Of a stretch of DNA of 64,000 nucleotides, positions 17,901 through 26,652 are shown in pieces. The notes beneath the pieces are model-generated. The model saw only the letters and a program-made list of their open reading frames with translations, did no database searches and was not told where the DNA came from. A program made the position numbers and the translations under genes. How positions within the stretch are numbered: the first letter of the stretch is position 1; each line of letters starts with the position of its first letter. The DNA lies in contig NZ_JAHBBH010000009.1 of assembly GCF_019331735.1 (NCBI RefSeq), forward strand, positions 1-64,000. The letters are read 5' to 3'. This stretch comes from Bifidobacterium miconis (GTDB taxonomy: Bacteria > Actinomycetota > Actinomycetes > Actinomycetales > Bifidobacteriaceae).

Positions 17901-18503
17901 AACCTGCTCGGCGACGAACAGTCCGGACACATCGAAGGCGTCGGCTTCGACCTGTACATCCGCATGGTCTCCGAGGCGGTCGAAGCGTACAAGGCGCCGG
18001 AGACCAGCGCCGAACCGTTGACGGTGACCATCGACCTGCCGATCGAGGCGTCGATTCCGGTCGACTACATCGACTCGGACAAGCTTAGGCTCGAGGCGTA
18101 CCGCAAGCTCGCCGCCGCGCGCGACGAGGACGACCTGCACGAACTGTCCGAAGAGCTCACGGACCGCTACGGCAAGCTGCCGGAGGAGTTCGAGACGCTG
18201 TTCGGCGTGGCGCGCCTGCGCATGAAAGCCCGCAAACTCGGCATTTCGGAGATCATCGCGCAGGGGAAGAACGTGCGCGTCGGCAAGATCGACCCGCCCG
18301 AATCCATCCAGATGCGCATCAACCGCATCTACAAGGGCGCCCAGTACCGCGCGCTCACGCACGCGTACCTGATCCCCGCCCCCTTCGCCGGCTCGCTCGG
18401 TTCCGGACCAATGAGCGGCGAGATGGTCATGGACTGGACCTCCGACCTCCTCAACGATTTCGCATGGACGCCGGCGTCAAGCAAACGGCAGAGCCGTTTG
18501 TAG
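14895..18503 (+). CDS. mfd: Transcription-repair coupling factor Mfd
   Basis: 1202 aa from ATG 14895, with AGGAGAAG five bases upstream inside pth. Order: an N-terminal UvrB-like module (to about residue 350), the RNA-polymerase-interacting domain (PGDFVVHEQHGIGRFIG, near 517), and the RecG-like translocase with Walker A GDVGFGKTEIAV (about 675), DEEQ box and SATPIPRTLEMA. A C-terminal TRCF domain ends the protein. It displaces stalled RNA polymerase from lesions and recruits UvrA for excision repair. Confidence 0.95.
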   Translation: MADKANAQQGKTGKTDARIAKLSDGSLAGVLAALDQDPRFHALAAGEVESYVDKDTDPTITVGAPEGIRPALAAAVARRLPVVLVVASGREAEETVASLRSWYDGDPNDITQLEAWETLPHERLSPRADTVASRMAVFRRLTHPDASTPMFGPIRILVMPVRSLIQPVVKGLGDVEPLVFTQGEELPLDEASARLVENAYTRVDLVMDRGEFAVRGGIIDVFPPTAPHPVRIEFFGDEIDTIREFHASDQRTYGDSMRTIWATPCRELQLTQAVRDRANSLIGRIPNADDMLESIANAIPVEGMESLMPALIDDMEPVSGMFDRHALVMLSDPEKLRRAAEDLAKTANEFLAASWHVAASGHGAGAPITFDQASFLDFEETVSALAYSSHDVWKLSSFGVDASMPNHVQLSARTPGEYRGDEAKAAAGIEGLIDAGYHVTVTAAAQGTLARLKRAINETGIATFDVIRSQAVDGFVDEPAKTALLTERDLTGRSSAAGVAKTPKRRRKAIDLMELKPGDFVVHEQHGIGRFIGMKQREIGAGRNKSTREYLVLEYAPSKRGAPADKLFIPTDQLDQISKYIGAEVPKLNKLGGSDWAETKAKARKHVHEIAEDLVKLYSARQRTPGFAFSPDTPWQKELEDAFPYQETADQLTTIDEVKADMEKPVPMDRLICGDVGFGKTEIAVRAAFKAIQDGKQVAVLVPTTLLVQQHYETFTERYEGFPVTVAAMSRFQTTKEINETIEGLESGAVDVVIGTHKLLNPKIKFKDLGLVIIDEEQRFGVEHKETLKALRTNVDVLSLSATPIPRTLEMAVTGIREMSTLATPPEDRLPVLTYVGAYEDAQVTAAVRRELLRGGQVFYVHNRVQDISKIAAKIHELVPEARVGIAHGKMGEKQLDQIIRDFWHRDIDVLVCTTIIETGLDISNANTLIVDHADKFGLSQLHQLRGRVGRGRERAYAYFLYDPTKPMTQQSHDRLATIAQNTALGSGFDVAMKDLELRGTGNLLGDEQSGHIEGVGFDLYIRMVSEAVEAYKAPETSAEPLTVTIDLPIEASIPVDYIDSDKLRLEAYRKLAAARDEDDLHELSEELTDRYGKLPEEFETLFGVARLRMKARKLGISEIIAQGKNVRVGKIDPPESIQMRINRIYKGAQYRALTHAYLIPAPFAGSLGSGPMSGEMVMDWTSDLLNDFAWTPASSKRQSRL

Positions 18504-18550
18504 CCGGCGTGCGAGCCGACAGGCGAGCCGGCAAAGCGCGGCCGTAAGGC

Positions 18551-18583
18551 TGTCCGAAATTGCAGGACCGCCGGCGTCGGACA
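18551..18583. terminator. Weak hairpin between mfd and the lipoprotein gene
   Basis: TGTCCGA (18551-18557) pairs with TCGGACA (18577-18583) over 7 bp around a 19-nt loop, between two convergent genes. There is no T-tract, and it is much weaker than other terminators in the window. Confidence 0.3.
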
Positions 18584-18614
18584 AAGCGACGTCTCGTGGA
18601 GATTGCCGTCGCGG

Positions 18615-19187
18615 TCAGGCGCCGGCCAGGCCGAGCCGATCCGCCAGATCGTCGGTGAGACGGAGCGAGCCGTCCGCGTTCGCGGAGGCGGCCGGATTGC
18701 GCTTGGCCGCGTCGGTGACGGGGAACGTGCTGAGCGCGGGCGTCAGCTGCGCGTACGTGCCGTCATCGTAGTGCGCGAGAAAGAAGACGTATTCGTCTCC
18801 GACGGTCAGTTCGCCCGCGCCGGACGCCTTGGCGGTGTAGCCGTGCACGGCGACGGCATCGCCTGCCCGTGGAACGGCGTCGCCACTGGCCTCGCCGCCG
18901 CCCGTGACCGCGCTGATCGTGTCGAGCGTGATGAGCGTGTCGTAGCCGGTGTCGCCCGGCTTCGGACGGGCGCACGACGCGATGCGCGCCCGGACGATCA
19001 CGTCGGCGGATGCGCCGAGATCGTCGATCGAGTCGTACCACGGCCAATCGTAGCGCGTCTGCGAGTCGCTGCCGGTGCAGCGTGATCCCGTCATGCTGAC
19101 GTTCGCGCCGCATGCGGTCAGCGCCGGCGACAGGCACAGTGCGGCCAGCGTGATTGCGGTGGCAATGGATTGCATGGTCCTGTTCAT
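18615..19187 (-). CDS. Hypothetical secreted lipoprotein
   Basis: 190 aa from the ATG at 19187, chosen because GGGAGG lies five bases upstream; the open frame extends further without signal-like sequence. A signal peptide ends in ALTAC (Cys26). The mature region contains SADVIVRARIASC, a beta-rich stretch with GDAVAVHGYTAKASGAGELTVGDEYVFFLA, and a short tail. The VHxY/VGDEYVFFL pattern resembles small beta-barrel (OB-like or NTR-like) lipoproteins of actinobacteria, but I cannot name a family. It is transcribed convergently to mfd. Confidence 0.65.
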   Translation of the reverse strand: MNRTMQSIATAITLAALCLSPALTACGANVSMTGSRCTGSDSQTRYDWPWYDSIDDLGASADVIVRARIASCARPKPGDTGYDTLITLDTISAVTGGGEASGDAVPRAGDAVAVHGYTAKASGAGELTVGDEYVFFLAHYDDGTYAQLTPALSTFPVTDAAKRNPAASANADGSLRLTDDLADRLGLAGA

Positions 19188-19280
19188 CGTGGCCTCCCTG
19201 CTCCCCGCGCACGGTTCCGCGCGTGGTCCGTGCAATGCGCATGGAATGCAATTCCATTGTCCGGTATGCCGTGGCGGGCG

Positions 19281-19310
19281 TTCGCAACTCGTCATGCGAC
19301 GCATTACACT
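19281..19310 (+). promoter_or_regulatory. Candidate promoter for a leaderless GNAT mRNA
   Basis: TACACT at 19305-19310 lies nine bases before the ATG at 19319, with TTCGCA (19281-19286) 18 bp upstream. Transcription would begin at or within two bases of the start codon, and no Shine-Dalgarno is present. Confidence 0.4.
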
Positions 19311-19318
19311 GAACGACC

Positions 19319-19846
19319 ATGAGCGACGATTTGGAGTACGTCGAAACGACGACTGACGGTCAGGGGCGCGGCGTGCACATCCGCCGCGCCGAGGCACGGG
19401 ACATCCCGCAGCTGCACAAGCTGTTGCGCGAGGTGCTGGAAGTGCATCACCGGGGGCGTCCGGACCTGTTCAACACCGGCGTGACCAAGTACACGGACGA
19501 CGAACTGGCGGGGATCGTCTCGAATGATGAGACGCCGGTGTTCGGCGCGTTCGCCGACGACGACACGACGCTGTACGGCTATGCGTTCTGCGTGTTCGAA
19601 CGGCACGAGGACAGCCATATCCTGACGGATGTCACGACGCTGTACATCGACGACATCTGCGTGGACGAGGCGGCGCGCGGCCGTCACGTCGGCACCGCGC
19701 TGTACCGGCACGTACTCGATTTCGCGCGGGGCGCCGGCTGCTACAACGTGACGCTCAACGTGTGGTCGTGCAATCCGGGCGCGCAGGCGTTCTACGAACG
19801 CATGGGACTTACTCCGTACAAGATCGGCATGGAACAGGTGCTGTGA
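19319..19846 (+). CDS. GNAT family N-acetyltransferase
   Basis: 175 aa. The N-terminal strand VHIRRAEARDIPQLHKLLREVLEVH, the acetyl-CoA strand YIDDICVDEAARGRHVGTALYRHVL (about residues 109-133) and NPGAQAFYERMGL near the end define a GNAT fold. Similar proteins acetylate small molecules or protein N-termini; this one's substrate is unknown. The start has no ribosome binding site and is nine bases after a -10-like TACACT, so the message is probably leaderless. Confidence 0.82.
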   Translation: MSDDLEYVETTTDGQGRGVHIRRAEARDIPQLHKLLREVLEVHHRGRPDLFNTGVTKYTDDELAGIVSNDETPVFGAFADDDTTLYGYAFCVFERHEDSHILTDVTTLYIDDICVDEAARGRHVGTALYRHVLDFARGAGCYNVTLNVWSCNPGAQAFYERMGLTPYKIGMEQVL

Positions 19847-20010
19847 CGCTGCCACCGGCCGATCCGCAGCCGATCGGACGGTCGGTGCGGCGCGGCCGCG
19901 GCATGTAGCTTGGCCGATGTGACACGTAGGCGCATGATGGGCCGCGAACGGGAAACGTGAACGGAGCATGAATGGCGGATGGCCGGCAATATGGCGCAGC
20001 CGCAATGATA

Positions 20011-20020
20011 TGAGCGCTCA
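20011..20020. promoter_or_regulatory. LacI-family-type operator upstream of enolase
   Basis: The perfect palindrome TGAGCGCTCA with a central CG, continuing as CAATT, is typical of LacI-family sites. It lies 21 bp upstream of the candidate -35. Bifidobacteria use LacI-type global regulators (AraQ has been described) for central carbon genes, so a role in enolase control is plausible. Confidence 0.5.
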
Positions 20021-20040
20021 CAATTTCGTGTCGCGCGCTC

Positions 20041-20070
20041 TTGCGTCTCGTCCATCAACCCCGGTATTCT
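20041..20070 (+). promoter_or_regulatory. Candidate enolase promoter
   Basis: TTGCGT (20041-20046) and TATTCT (20065-20070) are 18 bp apart. The predicted leader is about 33 nt and ends in AAAGGAG, eight bases before the GTG. Confidence 0.5.
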
Positions 20071-20073
20071 TAA

Positions 20074-21408
<1,335 letters not shown>

Positions 21409-21460
21409 GCCGGCACGCGTGACGCGGCGCATGGCCGCGTGACGCTCCGGTGATCATTGG

Positions 21461-21502
21461 TACCCGTCGCATTCCCCGTCGAATGCGACGGGTATTTTTA
21501 TT
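21461..21502 (+). terminator. Rho-independent terminator of eno
   Basis: A perfect 14-bp stem, TACCCGTCGCATTC (21461-21474) with 21481-21494, a 6-nt loop and then TTTTTATT. This is the best-formed intrinsic terminator in the window. Confidence 0.92.
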
Positions 21503-21506
21503 GCCT

Positions 21507-22238
21507 ATGAGTGCACGATCCGCCCGGGAACGATCCGGCAACGCCGGAAAGACGTCGAAACCGTCGATATGGTCATCGTCGGCCAAGTCAAAGCCTTCGG
21601 CGAAATCGTCGGCGAAACAGGCGAAAACGGCGTCGCGCACGCGATCCGGCCGCACGCGCGGCTCCTCCGGTCCCAAGGCGAAAACGCGCAGCAGCGGTCC
21701 GATCGTATTCTTCATCGCGCTGTTCATCGTCGCGCTCGGTTCCATCCAGCTGCTGTCCACGCTGTACACCTACGCGATCAACCTGTCCGAACTCAACGGG
21801 CTCAAGCGGCAGGAAGCCGCGCTCATCGCCAAGAAACAGGAACTGGAAAACAGCATCGCCCGCTGGAACGACGACGCGTACGTCGCCGCGCAGGCGCGCG
21901 AGCGTCTCGGCTTCGTGTTCCCCGGCGAGCAGGCCGTCACGGTGCTGCACCCCGAGGCTGTCACCGGCAAGCCGCAAAGCGACGGCGACACGTCGTCTCA
22001 AGCCGAATCGGACAAGAAAACGCTGCCTTGGTATAGTGAACTGGCCTATTCGATCGAGAAGGCCGACAGCGCCGACACCTCGGCCACCGACATCGGCTCC
22101 GCCGCATCCGGCTCCGGCAAGCAGACTGACGCCAAGAACTCCGCAGGATCCTCAACGGACCAGTCGAACCAGACCAGCCAGGACAACACGGATTCCAGGG
22201 CGAACGGCACGACCACCGACAGCAAGAAGGACCAATGA
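21507..22238 (+). CDS. DivIC/FtsB-like septum formation initiator
   Basis: 243 aa from ATG 21507; the frame continues upstream but only through the eno terminator. A long basic Ser/Lys/Arg-rich cytoplasmic N-terminus (about 65 residues) is followed by one membrane helix (PIVFFIALFIVALGSIQLLSTLYTYAI), a coiled coil (LNGLKRQEAALIAKKQELENSIARW) and DDAYVAAQARERLGFVFPGE, the conserved end of the FtsB/DivIC domain. The C-terminus is an unusually long Ser/Thr/Asp-rich tail. It should join the divisome at midcell. Its stop overlaps the next start (ATGA). Confidence 0.85.
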   Translation: MSARSARERSGNAGKTSKPSIWSSSAKSKPSAKSSAKQAKTASRTRSGRTRGSSGPKAKTRSSGPIVFFIALFIVALGSIQLLSTLYTYAINLSELNGLKRQEAALIAKKQELENSIARWNDDAYVAAQARERLGFVFPGEQAVTVLHPEAVTGKPQSDGDTSSQAESDKKTLPWYSELAYSIEKADSADTSATDIGSAASGSGKQTDAKNSAGSSTDQSNQTSQDNTDSRANGTTTDSKKDQ

Positions 22239-22858
22239 CCGAAACGAACACCGCACCGACAACCACCGACACCAGCGCCGCCAACGATGACGCCCTCGCG
22301 CCGTTCGCTGACGCCGCCAAAGCCCTCGTGGACCGCTGCCTGGCCGAGCCGGCAAGCGACGAGGACATCGCCATCGTCGAACGCCAGCTGGGACGATACC
22401 CGCGCGGCATGGTCGCCGTCGGCGCGCGCTGCGCGTGCGGACGCCCGCTTGCGGTCGTCACCCGCCCCATGCTGCCGGGCGGCATCCCGTTCCCCACCAC
22501 CTGCTATCTGACCAGTCCGGAAGCCGTGAAGGCCGCGTCGCACGTCGAGGCCGAAGGCGGCATGCGAGACTACAACGAACTGCTTGCCGAAGACGAGTCC
22601 GTGCGCAACGCGTACCACGACGCCCACCTGCGCTATCTCGCCTTCCGCCATGAGCTGGCGCTGCGGCTCGGCGACAGCGAGGAGCACATCGCCGACACCA
22701 GCGCCGGCGGCATGCCGACCCGCGTCAAATGCCTGCACGCGTTGCTCGCCCAGACGCTTGTCATGGGACCGGGCGCCAATCCGATCGGCGATCTGACGCT
22801 GGAACGCATCGCGGGCGAATTCAGCCCGACCGTCTGCCGCTGCGCGGTCGAAGACTGA
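22235..22858 (+). CDS. DUF501 domain protein
   Basis: 207 aa with the actinobacterial DUF501 pattern: DEDIAIVERQLGRYPRGMVAVGARCACGRPLAVVTRPMLPGGIPFPTTCYLT (about residues 45-97) and a C-terminal RVKCLHALLAQTLVMGPGANPIGD. The first 25 residues are Asp/Thr/Ala-rich and variable. The family has no established function, but it is consistently found between a DivIC-like protein and a Ppx/GppA phosphatase, as here. The start overlaps the upstream stop (ATGA). Confidence 0.88.
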   Translation: MTETNTAPTTTDTSAANDDALAPFADAAKALVDRCLAEPASDEDIAIVERQLGRYPRGMVAVGARCACGRPLAVVTRPMLPGGIPFPTTCYLTSPEAVKAASHVEAEGGMRDYNELLAEDESVRNAYHDAHLRYLAFRHELALRLGDSEEHIADTSAGGMPTRVKCLHALLAQTLVMGPGANPIGDLTLERIAGEFSPTVCRCAVED

Positions 22859-22945
22859 CCGGACAGCGGCCGCAACGGGCCGGACATCGGCATCCGGCGG
22901 CACAAACCCAATAAGGAACACCCAAGACAGGGGGAGAGGAACATC

Positions 22946-23953
22946 ATGAGCGAACCCGGCAAGCGTTCCGTGACCGTGGCCGGCATCGACTGCGGCACGA
23001 ACTCCATCCGTCTGAAAATCGCGCGCGTGGACGCCGACGGCGTGCACGACATCGTGCCGCGCACGCTGCGCGTCATCCGGCTCGGACAGGACGTCGACAA
23101 GACGCACCGGTTCGCCGACGAAGCGCTCGAACGCGCCTACGCGGCGGCACGCGAATTCGCCGGCATCCTCGCCGAACACCCGGTCGACGGGCTGCGCTTC
23201 GTCGCGACCTCCGCCACGCGCGACGCCGCCAATCGCGAGGAATTCGAAGACGGCGTCGAATCCATCCTCGGCGTGCGCCCCGAAGTGATCCCCGGCACCG
23301 AAGAGGCCGACCTGAGCTTCCTCGGCGCGACCAGCGTCGTGCCGCGCGACCTCGCCGCGCCGTTCCTCGTCGTCGACCTCGGCGGCGGATCCACCGAACT
23401 CGTGCTCGGCGGCGACGGCGTGCACGCGCCGGACACCAAGGTCGAGGCCGCGTTCTCGATGAACATCGGCTCCGTGCGCATGACCGAACGCCACCTGCAC
23501 TCCGACCCGCCCACGCAGGCGCAGATCGACGAGGCCGTCGCCGACATCGACGAGCACATCGACGAGGCGTTCCGCACGGTCCCCGCCGGCAAAACGCGCA
23601 CCATCATCGGCGTGTCCGGCACCGTGACCACCATGACCGCACTCACGCTGGGGCTCAAGGAATACGACCACCGCGCGGTCGACGGCGTGCGCGTGCGCTA
23701 CGAGGACGCCTACGCCGTCGACGACCGGTTCCTGAGGATGACGCGCGCCGAGCGCGCCGAATACAAGACCATCCACCCGGGGCGCATCGACGTGGTCGGC
23801 GGCGGCGCGCTCGTGTGGAGCCGCGTGCTCGCCAAGGTGTCCGAGGCGGCGCTGGCCGACCACGGCGAGGCAATCGACACGTTCGTCGCCAGCGAGCACG
23901 GCCTGCTCGACGGCATCGTGCTCGACTACGGGCGCCGGCTGCTCGCCGCCTGA
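22946..23953 (+). CDS. Exopolyphosphatase / pppGpp phosphohydrolase (Ppx/GppA)
   Basis: 335 aa, the short actinobacterial form lacking the C-terminal HD extension. The actin-fold phosphate loops are visible: AGIDCGTNSIRLKIARV (about residues 12-28), VVDLGGGSTELVLGG (about 140-154) and IIGVSGTVTTMTAL. It hydrolyses terminal phosphates of polyphosphate, and some members also act on pppGpp. GGGGGAGAGG precedes the ATG. It follows DUF501 by 87 bp, probably in the same transcription unit. Confidence 0.9.
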   Translation: MSEPGKRSVTVAGIDCGTNSIRLKIARVDADGVHDIVPRTLRVIRLGQDVDKTHRFADEALERAYAAAREFAGILAEHPVDGLRFVATSATRDAANREEFEDGVESILGVRPEVIPGTEEADLSFLGATSVVPRDLAAPFLVVDLGGGSTELVLGGDGVHAPDTKVEAAFSMNIGSVRMTERHLHSDPPTQAQIDEAVADIDEHIDEAFRTVPAGKTRTIIGVSGTVTTMTALTLGLKEYDHRAVDGVRVRYEDAYAVDDRFLRMTRAERAEYKTIHPGRIDVVGGGALVWSRVLAKVSEAALADHGEAIDTFVASEHGLLDGIVLDYGRRLLAA

Positions 23954-24103
23954 ACGCCGTCCGAACGCGGGATCATCGGGACGGACCGCGCATCGTCCGT
24001 CTTCGGGGTGCGCTGCGGCGCATAGTCCCGTTCCCACCGTTTTCCCCGGATGTTCCCGGCGAACGGTCACGCAACGTATCAATGTGGGGGTAACGTGAAC
24101 AGT

Positions 24104-24802
24104 ATGGAAAAGATGGATACCACAGAATCCGCCAAGCCGTCGCTGCTCGACGGTTGGAATGCGCCGCCGAATCTGGTCACCTATTCGCGCATCGTGCTGG
24201 TCGTGATCTTCCTCGGCCTGTACATCGCCGCCGGCCCGTGGGGCGCGCAGAACTATGCGATGCGCTGGGCCGCCGCGATCCTGTTCATCGTCGCCGCGTC
24301 CACCGACAAGCTCGACGGATGGATGGCGCGCACATTCGACCAGGTCACCGAACTCGGCAAGCTCATGGACCCCATCGCCGACAAGCTGCTCACCTGCGCC
24401 ACGCTCGTGGTGGCCGCGGCGTTCGGCGAGCTCGGACCGACCGTGCTGGGCTGGGTCGTCGTCGCGCTGTTCCTGCTGCGTGAGGTCGGCATCACCGTCA
24501 TGCGCTTCTTCGTGATCGACACGGGCGGCAAGGTCATCGCCGCGGCATGGCCCGGCAAGCTCAAGACGCTCTTCCAGTGCATCGGCCTCGCCATGCTGCT
24601 CCTGCCGTTCTGGCAGTTCGCCGGCGGCTCGGGCGACAACCCGATGTGGCTGACTGTCTACCTGTTCCTCACGTATCTGATGATCTACGTGGCGCTGGTG
24701 CTGTGCCTGTACTCGGGTGGTGTGTACCTGATCAACACGTTCGGCCACGGCAAGTCCGGCAAGTCAGGCACGGGCGACGCGCCCGAGGCGAAGCGCAAGT
24801 GA
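24104..24802 (+). CDS. pgsA: CDP-diacylglycerol-glycerol-3-phosphate 3-phosphatidyltransferase
   Basis: 232 aa from ATG 24104; a GTG at 24095 is an equally possible start. It has four to five membrane helices and the CDP-alcohol phosphotransferase motif DGWMARTFDQVTELGKLMDPIAD (the DG-AR-G-D-D pattern, about residues 70-92). It makes phosphatidylglycerophosphate, the precursor of phosphatidylglycerol and cardiolipin. The C-terminal Lys/Gly tail is cytoplasmic. A cinA-family gene follows after a terminator, as is common in actinobacteria. Confidence 0.9.
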   Translation: MEKMDTTESAKPSLLDGWNAPPNLVTYSRIVLVVIFLGLYIAAGPWGAQNYAMRWAAAILFIVAASTDKLDGWMARTFDQVTELGKLMDPIADKLLTCATLVVAAAFGELGPTVLGWVVVALFLLREVGITVMRFFVIDTGGKVIAAAWPGKLKTLFQCIGLAMLLLPFWQFAGGSGDNPMWLTVYLFLTYLMIYVALVLCLYSGGVYLINTFGHGKSGKSGTGDAPEAKRK

Positions 24803-24873
24803 CGTTGCGCCCGGCGCCCCGTCCGGTCCGCCGCCGGCACTCCGCCCGGCGCATGACCGGCGCATGATGTCAC

Positions 24874-24900
24874 CCCTCCCGCCCAGCGGGAGGGATTTTT
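24874..24900 (+). terminator. Rho-independent terminator after pgsA
   Basis: CCCTCCCGC (24874-24882) pairs perfectly with GCGGGAGGG (24886-24894) around a 3-nt loop, followed by ATTTTT. It lies just 18 bases before the cinA-like start, so it could also attenuate that gene. Confidence 0.85.
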
Positions 24901-24917
24901 CATAGAAGGAGAACGAC

Positions 24918-25475
24918 ATGACGATGATCGACGATGACGGCGTGGCGCGGCGCTGCGACGAGCTCGCCGCCGGCATATTGCGATGCTGCGAGGAGCGCGG
25001 TCTGAAGATCGCCGCCGCCGAATCGTTGACGGGCGGACTGCTCGCCGACGCGTTCGTGCGCATTCCCGGCGCGTCCAACGTGTTCCTCGGCTCCGCGGTG
25101 ACGTACGACATTCGGGCGAAGGCGTCGGTGCTCGGCGTGGACCGCGGGCTGCTCGAACGCGAAGGCGCGGTGCATCCCGAGGTCGCGCGGCAGATGGCGG
25201 CCGCGACCGCGCGCCTGTACGCCCAGCCCGAATACGGCGATCGCGTCATCGGCCTGTCCACCACCGGAGTCGCAGGACCCGGGCCGGACGGCGACAAGCC
25301 GGCCGGACTCGTCTACATAGGCCTCGCAATCCCCGGCGCGCTCGCCTCGGACGGGCACGGCCGCCAGGTGTGGAAGGAACTGCGCCTGAGCGGCACGCGC
25401 GGGCAGGTGCGCCGGCTCACCGTATTGCGCGTTCTGGAAAACCTGAGCCTATTTACAGCAAGTTCTCAGGAATAA
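24918..25475 (+). CDS. cinA: CinA C-terminal family nicotinamide-nucleotide amidohydrolase
   Basis: 185 aa, the stand-alone CinA C-terminal (PncC) domain. Motifs: [57 protein letters not shown] and [24 protein letters not shown]. PncC-type enzymes deamidate nicotinamide mononucleotide to nicotinate mononucleotide in NAD recycling. AGAAGGAGAA precedes the ATG. In actinobacteria this gene commonly precedes clgR and recA, as it does here. Confidence 0.88.
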   Translation: MTMIDDDGVARRCDELAAGILRCCEERGLKIAAAESLTGGLLADAFVRIPGASNVFLGSAVTYDIRAKASVLGVDRGLLEREGAVHPEVARQMAAATARLYAQPEYGDRVIGLSTTGVAGPGPDGDKPAGLVYIGLAIPGALASDGHGRQVWKELRLSGTRGQVRRLTVLRVLENLSLFTASSQE

Positions 25476-25542
25476 TGCCGCGGCTCGGGTGTTGAAGATA
25501 GTGGAAACACGAAATGTCGACGAGCACTTAAGGAGGGTTGCG

Positions 25543-26055
25543 ATGGAAACGATGACCCGCAGCGCAGCAACAATCAATGTCGAGGAGATCAGCCCGGTGG
25601 CGGCCCGTCCGGGCAGCGCGCGCATGCGCGACCTCACTCCGGCGCAGCGCAGGGCGGTGATGTTCGCCCAGCAGCAGGTGCTGGCCGCCCGCGCCGCCAA
25701 GAAGGCCAAGGACGAACGCAAGGCGGCGCTGAACCGCATGTGGCAGGAGGAGGATTCCGAGACCCATACCAGAAGCGCATCCCGCACGGTGCGCGACGCG
25801 TCCGCGGACGTGCGTGACGTGTCGTTGCGCGAGGCCATCGGCCACGTGCTGCGCGAACTGCGCACCCGCGACCGCAAGACGCTGCGCGAGGTGAGCGAGA
25901 AGGCCGGCGTGTCGCTCGGATATCTTTCGGAAGTCGAACGCGGGCAGAAGGAGGCCAGTTCCGAGTTGCTCAGCTCGATCGCCGAGTCGCTCGGCGTGAG
26001 CACCGCGCAGATGCTGCGCATGGTCGCCGACTATCTGGATTCGGTGGAGGCATAG
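25543..26055 (+). CDS. clgR: ClgR-type XRE-family transcriptional regulator
   Basis: 170 aa from ATG 25543, supported by AAGGAGGG seven bases upstream. The helix-turn-helix domain is in the second half (about residues 97-165): [58 protein letters not shown], close to ClgR of other actinobacteria, which activates clp protease and repair genes. The N-terminal 90 residues are an Ala/Lys/Arg-rich extension not seen in short ClgR proteins. Its genomic place between cinA and recA matches other actinobacteria. Confidence 0.82.
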   Translation: METMTRSAATINVEEISPVAARPGSARMRDLTPAQRRAVMFAQQQVLAARAAKKAKDERKAALNRMWQEEDSETHTRSASRTVRDASADVRDVSLREAIGHVLRELRTRDRKTLREVSEKAGVSLGYLSEVERGQKEASSELLSSIAESLGVSTAQMLRMVADYLDSVEA

Positions 26056-26253
26056 CGCGCGTGCGCCCGCCGTGACGCCGCGGAGCGCGTCCGGCGTTGG
26101 GCGATGAACGATGACGGCATGACGCGGCCCGTCGCCGAGAGGATCGGCGGCGGGCCGCATGCGTATGCGGCGGTTATACGGCGGATGGCGCCACGGCGGT
26201 GGCGGCGAGCCCGGGGCGCATCGTCCGCGGGCCGGGCTGTAAACTTGGATGCC

Positions 26254-26499
26254 GTGAAGGAACGTGAATTCTGGCAGCTGGTCGAGGAAGTGTTCGGCCG
26301 CGGATACGGCAGGAGCCTCGCGCACGATCAGGGACTGTCCCGATTGGGCGGCATGACGGCGGTCGAGGCGCTCGCCGCGGGGGAGCAGCCTCGCGTGGTG
26401 TGGAACGTGCTGTGCGACCAGATGGACGTGCCGGATTCGCGGCGATGGGGCGACGATCATGCCGCGCCGCCGTTGCCGGTCGGATTCGCCGATCGCTGA
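26254..26499 (+). CDS. DUF3046 small protein
   Basis: 81 aa from GTG 26254 (VKEREFWQLVEEVFG), which matches the usual start of DUF3046 proteins: REFW..VEEVFG.GYGRSLAHDQ.L..LGG.TAVEALAAG..PR.VW..LCD.MDVP. The family is actinobacterial, has no known function, and is normally found just upstream of recA. No ribosome binding site is visible; TAAACT at 26240-26245 lies eight bases before the GTG, so translation may be leaderless. Confidence 0.82.
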   Translation: MKEREFWQLVEEVFGRGYGRSLAHDQGLSRLGGMTAVEALAAGEQPRVVWNVLCDQMDVPDSRRWGDDHAAPPLPVGFADR

Positions 26500-26567
26500 T
26501 CCGACGCGCCGGGCGTCCGTGCCGGGCATGGCGCGGGATTGTCCGGTTTCCCTACGGTGATGGCGAC

Positions 26568-26611
26568 TTTGTCGCTGTGCCGTTGCGTTGTTTTGTCGCT
26601 GTGTCGTTGCG
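26568..26611. repeat. Two-copy tandem repeat, 24-bp period
   Basis: TTTGTCGCTGTGCCGTTGCG at 26568-26587 recurs at 26592-26611 with one difference (C to T). It is immediately upstream of the SOS box. Confidence 0.8.
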
Positions 26612-26638
26612 GACGCAAGGCTGGCAAGACACGCGGTT

Positions 26639-26652
26639 CGAACAAATGTTCG
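26639..26652. promoter_or_regulatory. LexA (SOS) box of recA
   Basis: CGAACAAATGTTCG matches the actinobacterial/Gram-positive LexA consensus CGAAC-N4-GTTCG exactly. It lies about 220 bp before the recA start, next to the presumed promoter. Confidence 0.9.

Noticed and set aside
20005-20025. Contamination by an Escherichia coli lac operator
   Set aside because: The flanking sequence is native high-GC DNA and the match to the symmetric operator is partial. A LacI-family site native to this genus explains it.
21450-21506. Earlier start of the DivIC/FtsB-like gene
   Set aside because: The extension would be translated from the enolase terminator hairpin. The ATG at 21507 follows the T-tract and gives a normal protein.
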